Shown piece by piece: positions 43,878 to 51,715 of a stretch of DNA of 64,000 bases. The notes below the pieces were generated by a model. The model did not search any database. It worked only from the letters and a program-made list of their open reading frames with translations, and had not been told where the DNA came from. The first letter of the stretch is position 1. Each line of letters opens with the position of its first letter. Made by a program: the position numbers and the translations under genes. The stretch lies in the NCBI RefSeq assembly GCF_004363075.1, contig NZ_SNYN01000016.1, positions 1-64,000 of the forward strand, given 5' to 3'. This stretch comes from Actinorugispora endophytica (GTDB lineage Bacteria; Actinomycetota; Actinomycetes; Streptosporangiales; Streptosporangiaceae).

Positions 43878-44213
43878 GTGGGTTTCAGTCGCGAAAAATA
43901 TCAAGAAGAACTCGGTTATCTGGTGGATTATGCCAAGGTTGATTGGTTGAATTTTTATCCGATAGAGGGCGCTGCCAGGGTTCTTGTCGGCTCGGAAGCT
44001 TCTGGCGAGTGCTGTAGGAAGGTGGTGTTGAATTTGATAGGGGACATGTTTGATGCCGGGATTCGCCCCATTGACCTGACTCCGCCGCCGGGGCCGCCGT
44101 TCGTTTCATGGGCTACCGACAAGGAGCAGACTCTGCGTCGGATTGCCAGGGAAATGGATGAACGTGAAAATTCGATCGATTTCATAGACATTTGCTGGTT
44201 CACGTTTGTTTGA
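43878..44213 (+). CDS. Putative immunity protein for toxin 1
   Basis: 111 residues, helical, acidic, no signal peptide, hence cytosolic. Motif-like stretch GPPFVSWATDKEQTLRRIAREM. It lies 6 bp after the toxin 1 stop on the same strand, with a GAGGAG site and GTG start, and shares the low GC of the toxin tip. That is the classic position and profile of a polymorphic-toxin immunity gene. No immunity family recognised. Confidence 0.7.
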   Translation: MGFSREKYQEELGYLVDYAKVDWLNFYPIEGAARVLVGSEASGECCRKVVLNLIGDMFDAGIRPIDLTPPPGPPFVSWATDKEQTLRRIAREMDERENSIDFIDICWFTFV

Positions 44214-44519
44214 ACAAAGGTTTTTGGTTGTGAAGTGGGCTCATCGGGCCTTGTTTTCCTGTTGATGATCTTGGCGTTGGTGTTCCAGAATTGAGGATTT
44301 TGGAACGCCAACGCCAAGATCATCAACAAAGGCGTGGTGTTCTACCGGGGACACGTCGCACGGGCTCGGAACGGGGGGCATCTCGTCTGCGGACAACCGA
44401 ACCGCCTGCTCCACGGCCCACATTAGGTCCCAGGGCCCTTCCCTGGATGAAGGAAGGCGTTTTAGATTCAAGGGGTTCGCCATTTCATCCCATCGGTGTG
44501 CCAGTTACAGCGGAGCCTC
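44214..44519. other. Spacer between immunity 1 and toxin 2
   Basis: Holds a dispersed-family stem-loop (44261-44327) and a possible promoter patch (TTTTAGATTCAAGG near 44460). No gene is supported. Confidence 0.5.
44261..44327. repeat. Near-perfect 27-bp-arm stem-loop (dispersed family)
   Basis: The arm starting GTTGATGATCTTGGCGTTGG (44261-44287) pairs with 44301-44327 with a single G-T wobble. It is about 85% identical in arm sequence to the 22052 hairpin. Confidence 0.9.
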
Positions 44520-46592
44520 ATGACCCCCCAGACCCCCCGTGCGTTGCGGAACGCCCGGCTGCTGATGTTCGTCAGCGCCGGGATCACCTTCCTCATGGTC
44601 ATGGCCGGTCTCATGGTGTTCTGGACCGGTTGGGAGACATTGGGGGGAATGACCTGGGTGGCGCTGCCCGGGGTGCTGCAGTTGGTGTTCGCCCTTCGCC
44701 TCCCGACCGGAGGACGAGGGCTGTTCTGGGCGGTCGTCGTCCTGCACGCCCTGCTGGCCCTGCTGGCCCTGTCGAACCTGGCCGCCGGGATGCCCCAGGG
44801 GCTCACGCAGCTGGTCATCCCCGTTCTGGTGCTGATCGGTGTCACCCGTCCCGCCTCCCGCGCCCATTTCGGCTCCTCGCGGCCGCCAGGACCGCGAGGG
44901 AGGGGCCGGGGGTTGCTGCGCCGGATCCACGATCCCGAACAGGGCGCCGGCTTCACCGAGTACGCGGCCGTCATCGTCCTGGTGGCCGCCATCGTCGCGG
45001 CCGTCATGGTCACCGACGTCGGCGCCCAGGTCCGCACGAGCATCGACGACAGCATCGACTCGATCTTCAACGGAGGCGAACCGGGCGATGGCCCGGACAT
45101 CGCGGACGGGAACGGGGATACCGACCCCGGTGGGGGCGTGCCTCCGGAACAGCGAGGTGACGTCGTCCAGATCTCCGACACGTCCGACAACGACGGTGGT
45201 GGAGACGACGGCGGAGACGACGGCGGAGACGATGAGGACAAGGGGCCTCTGGACCACGTCGGGGGCTTCTTCGGCGGTGTCTGGGACGGAATCTCCGGGG
45301 ACGTCGAAGGAGCCATCGACCTCTTCACCACCAACCCCGTCGACACCGTCACCGGAATGTGGGAGGGGGTCACTGAGGACCCGCTCGGCCTGCTGATCAG
45401 CCCCGAGGCGCGTGAGGCGTGGAAGAACGGCGACTACGGAGATTCCCTGGGGCTGGGAGCGTGGGACGTCGGCTCCTGGTTCATCCCGGGCGCGGGCTGG
45501 GCCGCCAAACTCGGGAAACTCGGCAAGCTCAACACTCCCGACGCCCCGGACCGCCCCGACGCCGACAGCGACAACAGCCCTGACAGCGAGGGCGACAGCG
45601 AGGGCGGCAACGAGACGGACGCGCCGTCGTGTCAGCGCAGCAGTTTCGTTCCGGGCACGCTGGTGCTGATGGCGGACGGGTCGTACGAGGCGATCGAGGA
45701 GGTCGCGGTCGGCGACCTGGTGTACGCCTTCGACCAGGTGAGCGCGAAGGAGGGACCGCGCGAGGTCACGGACCTGATCTCCAGCGACGGCGAAAAGACC
45801 CTCGTCGAGGTCACGGTGCAGGACACCGACGGCCAGGGCGGCGTGTTCACCGCGACGGCCGAGCACCCGTTCTGGGCCCCGGAAGCCGCCGAATGGGTCG
45901 ACGCCGCCGACCTGGAACCGGGGGAGTGGCTACGCACCTCGGCGGGGACCTGGTCCCAGGTGAGCGCGGTCGACGTCAGAACCGTCCCCGACCAGCAGGT
46001 CCACAACCTCACGGTCGAAGGGCTGCACACCTACCACGTCGCCGTCGACGGGGTCGAAGCGCTCGTCCACAACAGCAGCACCGGTCCGTGCATCAGCGAA
46101 ACTCATCCGATTGAGATCCCTGCCGGCAGGGAAGCTGCAGAGAGATGGCGGGAGAAGTGGGCTGACGAGGGCCAGGCGCTTAGTCGAAATAAAAACGTTG
46201 GAGTTGCGGACGTCCATATCGAGGGCATGCCTGAAGGGCAGTTGGTGGGGGTTAGTGGTCAGGCTGGCAGGCCTGGAAGCGTGACTCTGCCAGAAAACCC
46301 TCGCTATGCTCCTAAGGGTGACGTCAGACGGGACGGCAGTCCTGGGAATAGTCGCGAATATGATTCAGAACGTCAAATTCTGGAGCACTTGGCGGATCAG
46401 TTGAATCCTCGGGATGCTAATGGAAATATTACATCTCCTCGGATGGATGTAACCGGAGAAATCCACCTCTACACTGAGCGTCCACCGTGTAATTCCTGTG
46501 GTCGTGAGCCAATGGGTAGTGATCCCGGAGGGATCATTCAACAGTTCCGACAGGAATTTCCAAACGTCGAGGTTGTCGTTACCTATGAGTGA
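44520..46592 (+). CDS. Polymorphic toxin 2: membrane module, prepilin leader, Hint domain, deaminase toxin
   Basis: 690 residues. (1) 1-115: four-helix module homologous to the separate gene at 41687. (2) 132-165: RRIHDPEQG/AGFTEYAAV leader (Gly142, Glu147) and helix, internal. (3) Asp/Gly-rich linker (GGGDDGGDDGGDD) and a helical region. (4) 375-518: pretoxin Hint domain (SFVPGTLVLMADGS, TAEHPFW, HNLTVEGLHTYHVAV, LVHN). (5) 519-690: deaminase-fold tip with zinc-site candidates Asp615-x-Glu617 (YDSERQILEHLA) and Cys657-x2-Cys660 (PPCNSC), then IIQQFRQEFPNVEVVVTY. This resembles the BURPS668_1122-type deaminase toxins. ATG at 44520. It overlaps an SMI1/KNR4-like immunity gene. Confidence 0.85.
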   Translation: MTPQTPRALRNARLLMFVSAGITFLMVMAGLMVFWTGWETLGGMTWVALPGVLQLVFALRLPTGGRGLFWAVVVLHALLALLALSNLAAGMPQGLTQLVIPVLVLIGVTRPASRAHFGSSRPPGPRGRGRGLLRRIHDPEQGAGFTEYAAVIVLVAAIVAAVMVTDVGAQVRTSIDDSIDSIFNGGEPGDGPDIADGNGDTDPGGGVPPEQRGDVVQISDTSDNDGGGDDGGDDGGDDEDKGPLDHVGGFFGGVWDGISGDVEGAIDLFTTNPVDTVTGMWEGVTEDPLGLLISPEAREAWKNGDYGDSLGLGAWDVGSWFIPGAGWAAKLGKLGKLNTPDAPDRPDADSDNSPDSEGDSEGGNETDAPSCQRSSFVPGTLVLMADGSYEAIEEVAVGDLVYAFDQVSAKEGPREVTDLISSDGEKTLVEVTVQDTDGQGGVFTATAEHPFWAPEAAEWVDAADLEPGEWLRTSAGTWSQVSAVDVRTVPDQQVHNLTVEGLHTYHVAVDGVEALVHNSSTGPCISETHPIEIPAGREAAERWREKWADEGQALSRNKNVGVADVHIEGMPEGQLVGVSGQAGRPGSVTLPENPRYAPKGDVRRDGSPGNSREYDSERQILEHLADQLNPRDANGNITSPRMDVTGEIHLYTERPPCNSCGREPMGSDPGGIIQQFRQEFPNVEVVVTYE

Positions 46593-47103
46593 GAAGCTGG
46601 TTTTCGACCATGTCGGGTTCAAGGAGAGGATGATCGACCTGGGGGTGGCTACCTCTGAAGAGATTCAGGGGTGCAGCGACGGCGAGATCGCCGAGATGCT
46701 TTCGACAAAGCGTGAGGTTGATGTTCCGGATTCCTATGTTAAATTTATGAGCCACTTTGGCAGGAGGGCTGGCTATCTGTTTCGTGGGACGGATTTCTAT
46801 TATCCTTCCTGTCTGGATTTCAATGATTATGCTGAAGAATTTTCCCGCGATGATGATCCGGGCCTTGTGACTCGAGACCGTTTTTTCTTTTCGCTTCATC
46901 AAGGGTACGAGCTGTACTTTTTCGAGAGTGGCAACGAGGACGTTTGGTCCTATATTGAGGGAGATGGCAGGTCGAATAAAATTGCAGAATCGTTTCCTGC
47001 ATATTTGGAATATTCCATTAATTTTCCAAATTCTCATTGGAATTCACTGCGGGAGCAGGACAGGAAAAACCGTGAGCTGAAGAAGAAGTGTCCTCCTGGA
47101 TGA
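46585..47103 (+). CDS. SMI1/KNR4 (SUKH)-like immunity protein for toxin 2
   Basis: 172 residues. The pattern DVPDSYVKFMSHFGRRAGYLF, then an aromatic-rich middle (HQGYELYFFESGNEDVWSYIEG) and ESFPAYLEY fit the SUKH superfamily, a widespread immunity family for nucleic-acid deaminase and nuclease toxins. ATG at 46585 overlaps the toxin stop by 8 bp. Its low GC matches the toxin tip, so toxin tip and immunity gene probably arrived together. Cytosolic. Confidence 0.8.
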   Translation: MSEKLVFDHVGFKERMIDLGVATSEEIQGCSDGEIAEMLSTKREVDVPDSYVKFMSHFGRRAGYLFRGTDFYYPSCLDFNDYAEEFSRDDDPGLVTRDRFFFSLHQGYELYFFESGNEDVWSYIEGDGRSNKIAESFPAYLEYSINFPNSHWNSLREQDRKNRELKKKCPPG

Positions 47104-47651
47104 GTCTTGCGGACATGAGTGTCAGACGACCAATTTGGAGAGACCGGGACGATCCCGGGTTCGTGCGTGAATGGCGCGAAGGGTTGGGCGGGTCGGACAC
47201 CCTGACCCCGACGGCGTTCATCGACCAGGAGGCGGGGTACCCGTACGTGGTCGCGGCAGCGTGGCTGTTCTGCCCGCAGACCTTCGAGTACCGCGGCGGG
47301 GTCTTCCTCGCCGGGGTCCGTGCGGAGACCGTCGACCGGTGGATGGAGGAGTTCGGCGGAGACGTCGGCCGGGTCGAGGCGATGGTCAACCAGACTTCGT
47401 TGTTCGACGTCTTCACCAACGTCGCGGTGGACTCCTACGGCGAGGAGAACCTGACCCGGTTGGCCTACGCCATAGGGGAGTGCTGGCAGGGGGTCCTGCA
47501 GCGCCGCTATCCCGAACGGGACATCGTGGTCACGGTGGCCGACGAACCCGACGGGGCCTACGGGCCCACGGTCTCCTTCGCGGAGGCTCCCTGCCCGGGG
47601 CCGGGAGCCGGTTCCGTGGACGCGGGCCGCCCCGGTCCTCCTTCGGCCTGA
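47100..47651 (+). CDS. Hypothetical protein in the toxin 2 operon
   Basis: 183 residues, cytosolic, no motif recognised; a central YPYVVAAAWLFCPQTFEYRGGVFL stretch and a C-terminal beta-rich half. Its ATG overlaps the immunity stop (ATGA), so it is translated with it. Unlike the immunity gene it has the high GC of the host genome. It could be a second immunity-type or housekeeping partner. The alternative start at 47115 gives a shorter N-terminus. Confidence 0.68.
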   Translation: MSLADMSVRRPIWRDRDDPGFVREWREGLGGSDTLTPTAFIDQEAGYPYVVAAAWLFCPQTFEYRGGVFLAGVRAETVDRWMEEFGGDVGRVEAMVNQTSLFDVFTNVAVDSYGEENLTRLAYAIGECWQGVLQRRYPERDIVVTVADEPDGAYGPTVSFAEAPCPGPGAGSVDAGRPGPPSA

Positions 47652-47677
47652 CGGGACCGCTCCGGCCCTCGCCCCCT

Positions 47678-48454
47678 TTACTCGCCTTCCTCCCAGGGGA
47701 GGAAGCCGCTGCCGAACTCGTAGCAGGGGGCCTCGTACATGGTGACCGGTTCGGGGTACGAGGCCCCGCCGTCGGTGCTCTCCGAGCAGCGCCACGGTTG
47801 GTAGCTCGCGCTGTCCGGGTCGAACCGGTGGAAGAACTTCACGTACCGCTGGGCCCACTCCGGGTTGTCGTCGCCCAGGTAGCCGACGACCTCCACGCTG
47901 CCGTCGCCGTCCAGGTCCTCTGCCTCAACACGGCTCTGCCCGGCGGTGGCGGGGCCGACGAGCCCGAAGCCCTCGATGCTCTCGGGGAGGTCGGGGCGCA
48001 ACCAGGAGACCTGCTGCATCCCTGCCACCCCGCTGTACCTGGTGAGCAGGAAGAACGTGCCGTCCTCGGCGAGGTGCCAGCTGTCGTCGAAGTCGGCCGG
48101 GGGGAGGGGGGTGAAGCCGGTCGGCGCCTCGTTCATGTTGCTGGCCAGAACCTCGTCGTCGCTGTCGCGCAGGAGGAAGACCCGGGTGGTCCGGGTCGCT
48201 CCGGTGACGGGATGCGCCTCGAGTTCGGCCTGGGCGACGAGCAGACGGGCGGGGGTGTCCTCGTACGTGAGACCGGGGACCACGTGGACGTCGTCGGAGC
48301 AGCTGGTGCATCCGAGATCCCTGACGAGTCGGGCTTCGGGGGACAGCGGTTCGGCGGACGCGTCCGCTCCGGTGGTCCCACCGGAGGACGCGCAGCCCGC
48401 CGCGGCGGCGAGCAGGATCGCCGCGGTGGCGGTGCGGACGCGGAGGAAGCACAT
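47678..48454 (-). CDS. Secreted lipoprotein, hypothetical
   Basis: 258 residues: hydrophobic signal ending in the lipobox AAAGC, a Ser/Thr/Gly linker and a body with several Cys (GCTSCSDD, WRCSES, APCYEFG) that could form disulfides. EAEDLDGDGSVEVVGYLGDDNPEW resembles an FG-GAP/VCBS-like Ca-binding strand. No enzyme motif seen. It is convergent with the toxin 2 operon and lies 25 bp downstream of the NlpC/P60 gene. Confidence 0.68.
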   Translation of the reverse strand: MCFLRVRTATAAILLAAAAGCASSGGTTGADASAEPLSPEARLVRDLGCTSCSDDVHVVPGLTYEDTPARLLVAQAELEAHPVTGATRTTRVFLLRDSDDEVLASNMNEAPTGFTPLPPADFDDSWHLAEDGTFFLLTRYSGVAGMQQVSWLRPDLPESIEGFGLVGPATAGQSRVEAEDLDGDGSVEVVGYLGDDNPEWAQRYVKFFHRFDPDSASYQPWRCSESTDGGASYPEPVTMYEAPCYEFGSGFLPWEEGE

Positions 48455-48479
48455 GTCCAGTGGGGGTCTCCGAAAGGGG

Positions 48480-49142
48480 TCAGGCCGCCTTCTGCGGGAC
48501 TCGGCCGGCGCCCACCCAACGGGACTCCCAGTAGGGGTTGCCGAGCACCTGAGTGACGTTCACCGGGTTCCCGGCGTGCACCATCATGTTATTGCCGATG
48601 TACATGCCGACGTGGGTGGGAGGGGGGCCGGGGATGGTCTGGAAGAAGATCAGGTCCCCCGGAATCAGTTCGGCCTTGGACACCGGGGCCAGCGCCGCGT
48701 GCTGGGGCCACGTGGTGCGGGGGATCTGCACGCCTGCGGCTGCCCAGGCGCCCTGGACGAGACCGGAGCAGTCGTACCCGTGCGGTCCGGTGCCACCCCA
48801 GACGTAGGGCAGTCCCTGCTTGGACAGCGCCCATTGGATGGCGACCTTGGCGTCGCCTTCTCCGAGGACCTCTCCGCCGTAGTGCCCGGCGAAGGTGAAC
48901 TCGTACTCCTCGGGCTCCTCGGGACGCTGGACGTCGGTCCAGGTCTCGCCACCGCACTCGGGCCCCTCCACGAGACAGGTCATCTCGCGGACGTTGTCGT
49001 GGAAGGTGTCCTGAACGGGGGACTGGAGAACCGCGGTGATGATGCTGGCCGCCAGCATCGTCACGACCGCGACCTCGACGAAGGAGGCACCGCGATCGTC
49101 TCGAAGTCGGGAATAGGGGTGTTTCGTCGGGGGTCTCGCCAC
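48480..49142 (-). CDS. NlpC/P60 peptidase with a prepilin-type leader
   Basis: 220 residues. The N-terminus RDDRG/ASFVEVAVVTMLAASII is a Tad/TadE-type leader (Gly18, Glu23 at +5) plus hydrophobic helix, not a Sec signal. From about residue 95 there is an NlpC/P60 domain: YVWGGTGPHGYDCSGLV (catalytic Cys125), THVGMYIGN (His177) and a third polar site near MVHAGNP (189). Such enzymes cleave peptidoglycan stem peptides. GTG at 49142 has AAGGAG seven bases upstream. It is in the same-strand run as the Flp pilin and tad genes, so delivery by the Tad system is plausible. Confidence 0.85.
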   Translation of the reverse strand: MARPPTKHPYSRLRDDRGASFVEVAVVTMLAASIITAVLQSPVQDTFHDNVREMTCLVEGPECGGETWTDVQRPEEPEEYEFTFAGHYGGEVLGEGDAKVAIQWALSKQGLPYVWGGTGPHGYDCSGLVQGAWAAAGVQIPRTTWPQHAALAPVSKAELIPGDLIFFQTIPGPPPTHVGMYIGNNMMVHAGNPVNVTQVLGNPYWESRWVGAGRVPQKAA

Positions 49143-49169
49143 CAGAAAGCTCCTTGTCTTTCAGGCAGG

Positions 49170-49739
49170 TCAGCTGACAGGGACATCCTTGATCGGGAGG
49201 AACCCGGGGATTTCTACGGTTACCTCATTGGTTTCTTTGGGGAGCCGATAAGAAGCCCAATAAGTGTTCTGGAAGCCAGGAGAAGTGAGTAGATGGAACA
49301 TTGTCGGATTATGATCTGCTCCTGCGCAGACGCAATCCTGATCTGAATCGATGTAAGGGTTGAAGCGGATTCCTTGGGATTCATCAATTAATACCAAGCC
49401 GCTTCCTGTAGAAGATCCAGGATAAATATAGGTCTTATTTTCCAAAAATCCTAGGCTGATGTCCGCATTGCTGTTGTTTTGAAGTGTCCAAATAAGGAGG
49501 GCGTAGTCTCCTGTTTCGTTGCGTTTGAGTTCTCTGATTTCAATAATCGCGCCTTCCCATGTGCTATTGCTAGCTTGGCTGGAGCCGATAGAGGGAAGGT
49601 TTGAAGAATTTGAGGGAGATGTCGATTCGCTTGGTTGTTCATTTTCGCTGGCGTATGCAAAAGAGTTGGTCAGTAGCGCTGCAGTCATGACTCCTGTCAG
49701 GGAGATTGCTGCAAGGCGAGATAGGTTTTGTTGGAACAC
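49170..49739 (-). CDS. Secreted low-GC protein sharing a domain with the OmpA lipoprotein
   Basis: 189 residues with a Sec signal (LTGVMTAALLTNSFAYA/S), a Ser/Asn/Pro-rich linker and a beta-rich domain with a C-x-C pair (DQDCVCAG). The domain parallels the middle of the neighbouring OmpA-type lipoprotein: both have a tryptophan-containing strand, the CxC pair and an IPGFLPIKDVPV / TPDFLDIPI end. The DNA is far lower in GC than its surroundings, suggesting transfer or relaxed selection. GTG start with GAGGA. Function unknown. Confidence 0.7.
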   Translation of the reverse strand: MFQQNLSRLAAISLTGVMTAALLTNSFAYASENEQPSESTSPSNSSNLPSIGSSQASNSTWEGAIIEIRELKRNETGDYALLIWTLQNNSNADISLGFLENKTYIYPGSSTGSGLVLIDESQGIRFNPYIDSDQDCVCAGADHNPTMFHLLTSPGFQNTYWASYRLPKETNEVTVEIPGFLPIKDVPVS

Positions 49740-49747
49740 GGAGTCCT

Positions 49748-50797
49748 CTATTTTGCGAAGGTTATAGTGACGCGTCGGTTCTTCTCTCGGCCTTCTTCTG
49801 TTGTGTTGTCACCTATGGGATTGCTGGATCCGTGGCCAGCTACTTCAAAGGAGACTCCCTCGCGGGTGATGAGTTCTTCGAGCCTTTGTTTCACGGCTAT
49901 TGCGCGGTCATTTGAAAGAGGGATATTGATGGCGTCGTTTCCGCTGTTGTCGGTATAGCCGTCGATCTGCACAATGGTGGCAGAGGATGCGTTAATCTCT
50001 TCGGCAACAGCTTCCAGAGCTCCGTCGGCTTCGGATGTCAGCTCCGACTGGTTCAATTCGAAGAGGACGTCGGACGAGAGGAGTACCTGGGCCTCATCGC
50101 CAGAATCCGACCTCGATGATCCACTGTCGATATCGTCCTCGAAAGCCCTGATGTCGAGGATACGAGGCTCCCCCACCGGTGCGTTGGCGATGTCGTTGTT
50201 GACGGTGACTGCCTCGGTTATCGGAATATCCAGGAAGTCTGGGGTCACTGGGGTGGTGACAACCACCTGATCGGTGCCAGAGGGGGGAGCCGGGAACGCG
50301 ACCCAGGTTTCAATGGTGCCACCGGGGGGCAAGGACTCACTTCCTGCCCAAGATGAGCAGTGGCAGGTCTTGCCGTCGGTGAGTTTCAGCGGCATGTAGC
50401 GCTTCTGGTTCGCCGTGTCGATCAGGGAAACCCCGTCGGGTGAGCTCGCCTGGCCTCCGAGCTCGGTAAGGCTGTGCATAACCTGGGCGTTTTCGGTTCC
50501 GTCATTGGTTACAGCCATGCTCAGCACGACCATCTCGTCACTGTGGCGCTCCAGCGAGAAGATATCGAACCTTAGGTTGCTTCCCTCGGCACTGGCGCTG
50601 TAGAGCGACGTGGCGATGGCTTGCTTGCCGTCGGAGGGTGCTTCAGAACCGTTCCCCGCAGTGTCTTCCGATGGAGAAGGGGCACTCGGATCACTCGGAG
50701 CGGACACGCATGAGGAAAGCAAGGTTGTGCCCAGTGCGATCGGCAGGCACAGCCTGGCCACACGGAGGAAACCGGAGGCAGGGGGCGGTCGATCCAC
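49748..50797 (-). CDS. OmpA-domain lipoprotein
   Basis: 349 residues: lipoprotein signal (lipobox LLSSC), Ser/Pro linker, a beta domain (about 60-215) with the CHC motif, and a C-terminal OmpA/MotB peptidoglycan-binding domain (SSDVLFELNQSELT, then IDGYTDNSGND and NIPLSNDRAIAVKQRL, HGSSNPIGDN). It would anchor to the membrane by lipid and to the wall by OmpA. OmpA-domain proteins accompany tad loci in actinomycetes. GTG at 50797 is preferred because GGAAGG lies six bases upstream; ATG at 50824 is an alternative. Confidence 0.8.
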   Translation of the reverse strand: MDRPPPASGFLRVARLCLPIALGTTLLSSCVSAPSDPSAPSPSEDTAGNGSEAPSDGKQAIATSLYSASAEGSNLRFDIFSLERHSDEMVVLSMAVTNDGTENAQVMHSLTELGGQASSPDGVSLIDTANQKRYMPLKLTDGKTCHCSSWAGSESLPPGGTIETWVAFPAPPSGTDQVVVTTPVTPDFLDIPITEAVTVNNDIANAPVGEPRILDIRAFEDDIDSGSSRSDSGDEAQVLLSSDVLFELNQSELTSEADGALEAVAEEINASSATIVQIDGYTDNSGNDAINIPLSNDRAIAVKQRLEELITREGVSFEVAGHGSSNPIGDNTTEEGREKNRRVTITFAK

Positions 50798-50957
50798 GGT
50801 GCAGCCTTCCAATCGGGTACGCATCGGGTCGTCAGCTTAGCCAACTGGCGCGAATGAGGTCTACAGAGGGTGATCGGGGAGAGCGAGAACGGTAGAACCA
50901 GATCAGAGCAAAATGTATTAAATTTTCAAGTGAAGCTGATATCCGTTAATACGTTTG

Positions 50958-51665
50958 CTATTGGGATGGTGAGGGAGATGGTTCCGAGGGCTGATCGCTT
51001 GTGCCGAGAGGCTTGTAGAGGTACTGGCCCTCCTCGCTGACAAGTCGGATTTCGATGACCTGTCGGGCGTGCTGAACGCTCTGGATGACCTGACCCTCGC
51101 ACTCGACACCGACGATCTGGTACTCGACGCCGAAGACGTAGTCACAGTTCGGGATGACCATTTCGGCGATCGCGGAGGCGTTGCCCACGCTGACAAGGCC
51201 CTCCTCGTCTTCTCTCTCCTCCTCGGGAGGGCAGACCAGGTCCGACCATTCCCGGCCGCGATCCTCCTGTAGTTCCTGTCGGCAGTTCGCGCCGCTGACC
51301 TCCACCCGGACATAGTTGCCGATTTGCCCCATGGTGTCGTCGCTGGCCCGGATGCTCTCCAGGACCGCGCCGTTCTTCTGGGCGTACCTCTCCGCCGTGG
51401 TGCGCCCGAGCGCGGGCTCGTAGAGCGGGGAGACCGGGATCTGGTTCCGGGCCAGCATCTCGGCCGCGTTGTCGCGGGCCACGGTCACCGCCGCCAGCGC
51501 GGCGGAGTCGGCCGCGGTCTGCACTCTGCTGCGCCACTGGTTGGCGTCGCCCAGTCGGATAAAGAGGAGGGTCAAGGCGAGCAGGGACAGCGTCAAGCCG
51601 ACGAGCAGGAACAGGTTTGCCTGTCCTCGCTCGTCGGCTGGGAATACTCGGGATCGAGACTTCAT
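50958..51665 (-). CDS. TadG-like pilus assembly protein
   Basis: 235 residues. N-terminal ADERGQANLFLLVGLTLSLLAL is a TadG/Rv3654c-like leader and helix (Gly cut site, no Glu at +5), then SRVQTAADSAALAAVTVARD, the usual TadG-type segment, and an exposed domain with a few Cys ending in a Ser/Pro tail. It probably forms a minor pseudopilin or anchors the pilus. It is 50 bp downstream of the Flp pilin gene. Confidence 0.8.
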   Translation of the reverse strand: MKSRSRVFPADERGQANLFLLVGLTLSLLALTLLFIRLGDANQWRSRVQTAADSAALAAVTVARDNAAEMLARNQIPVSPLYEPALGRTTAERYAQKNGAVLESIRASDDTMGQIGNYVRVEVSGANCRQELQEDRGREWSDLVCPPEEEREDEEGLVSVGNASAIAEMVIPNCDYVFGVEYQIVGVECEGQVIQSVQHARQVIEIRLVSEEGQYLYKPLGTSDQPSEPSPSPSQ

Positions 51666-51715
51666 GTGGGAAGGACCGTCCGAGAGGATCGAGATCCGAA
51701 TGAGGGGATTGGAAA

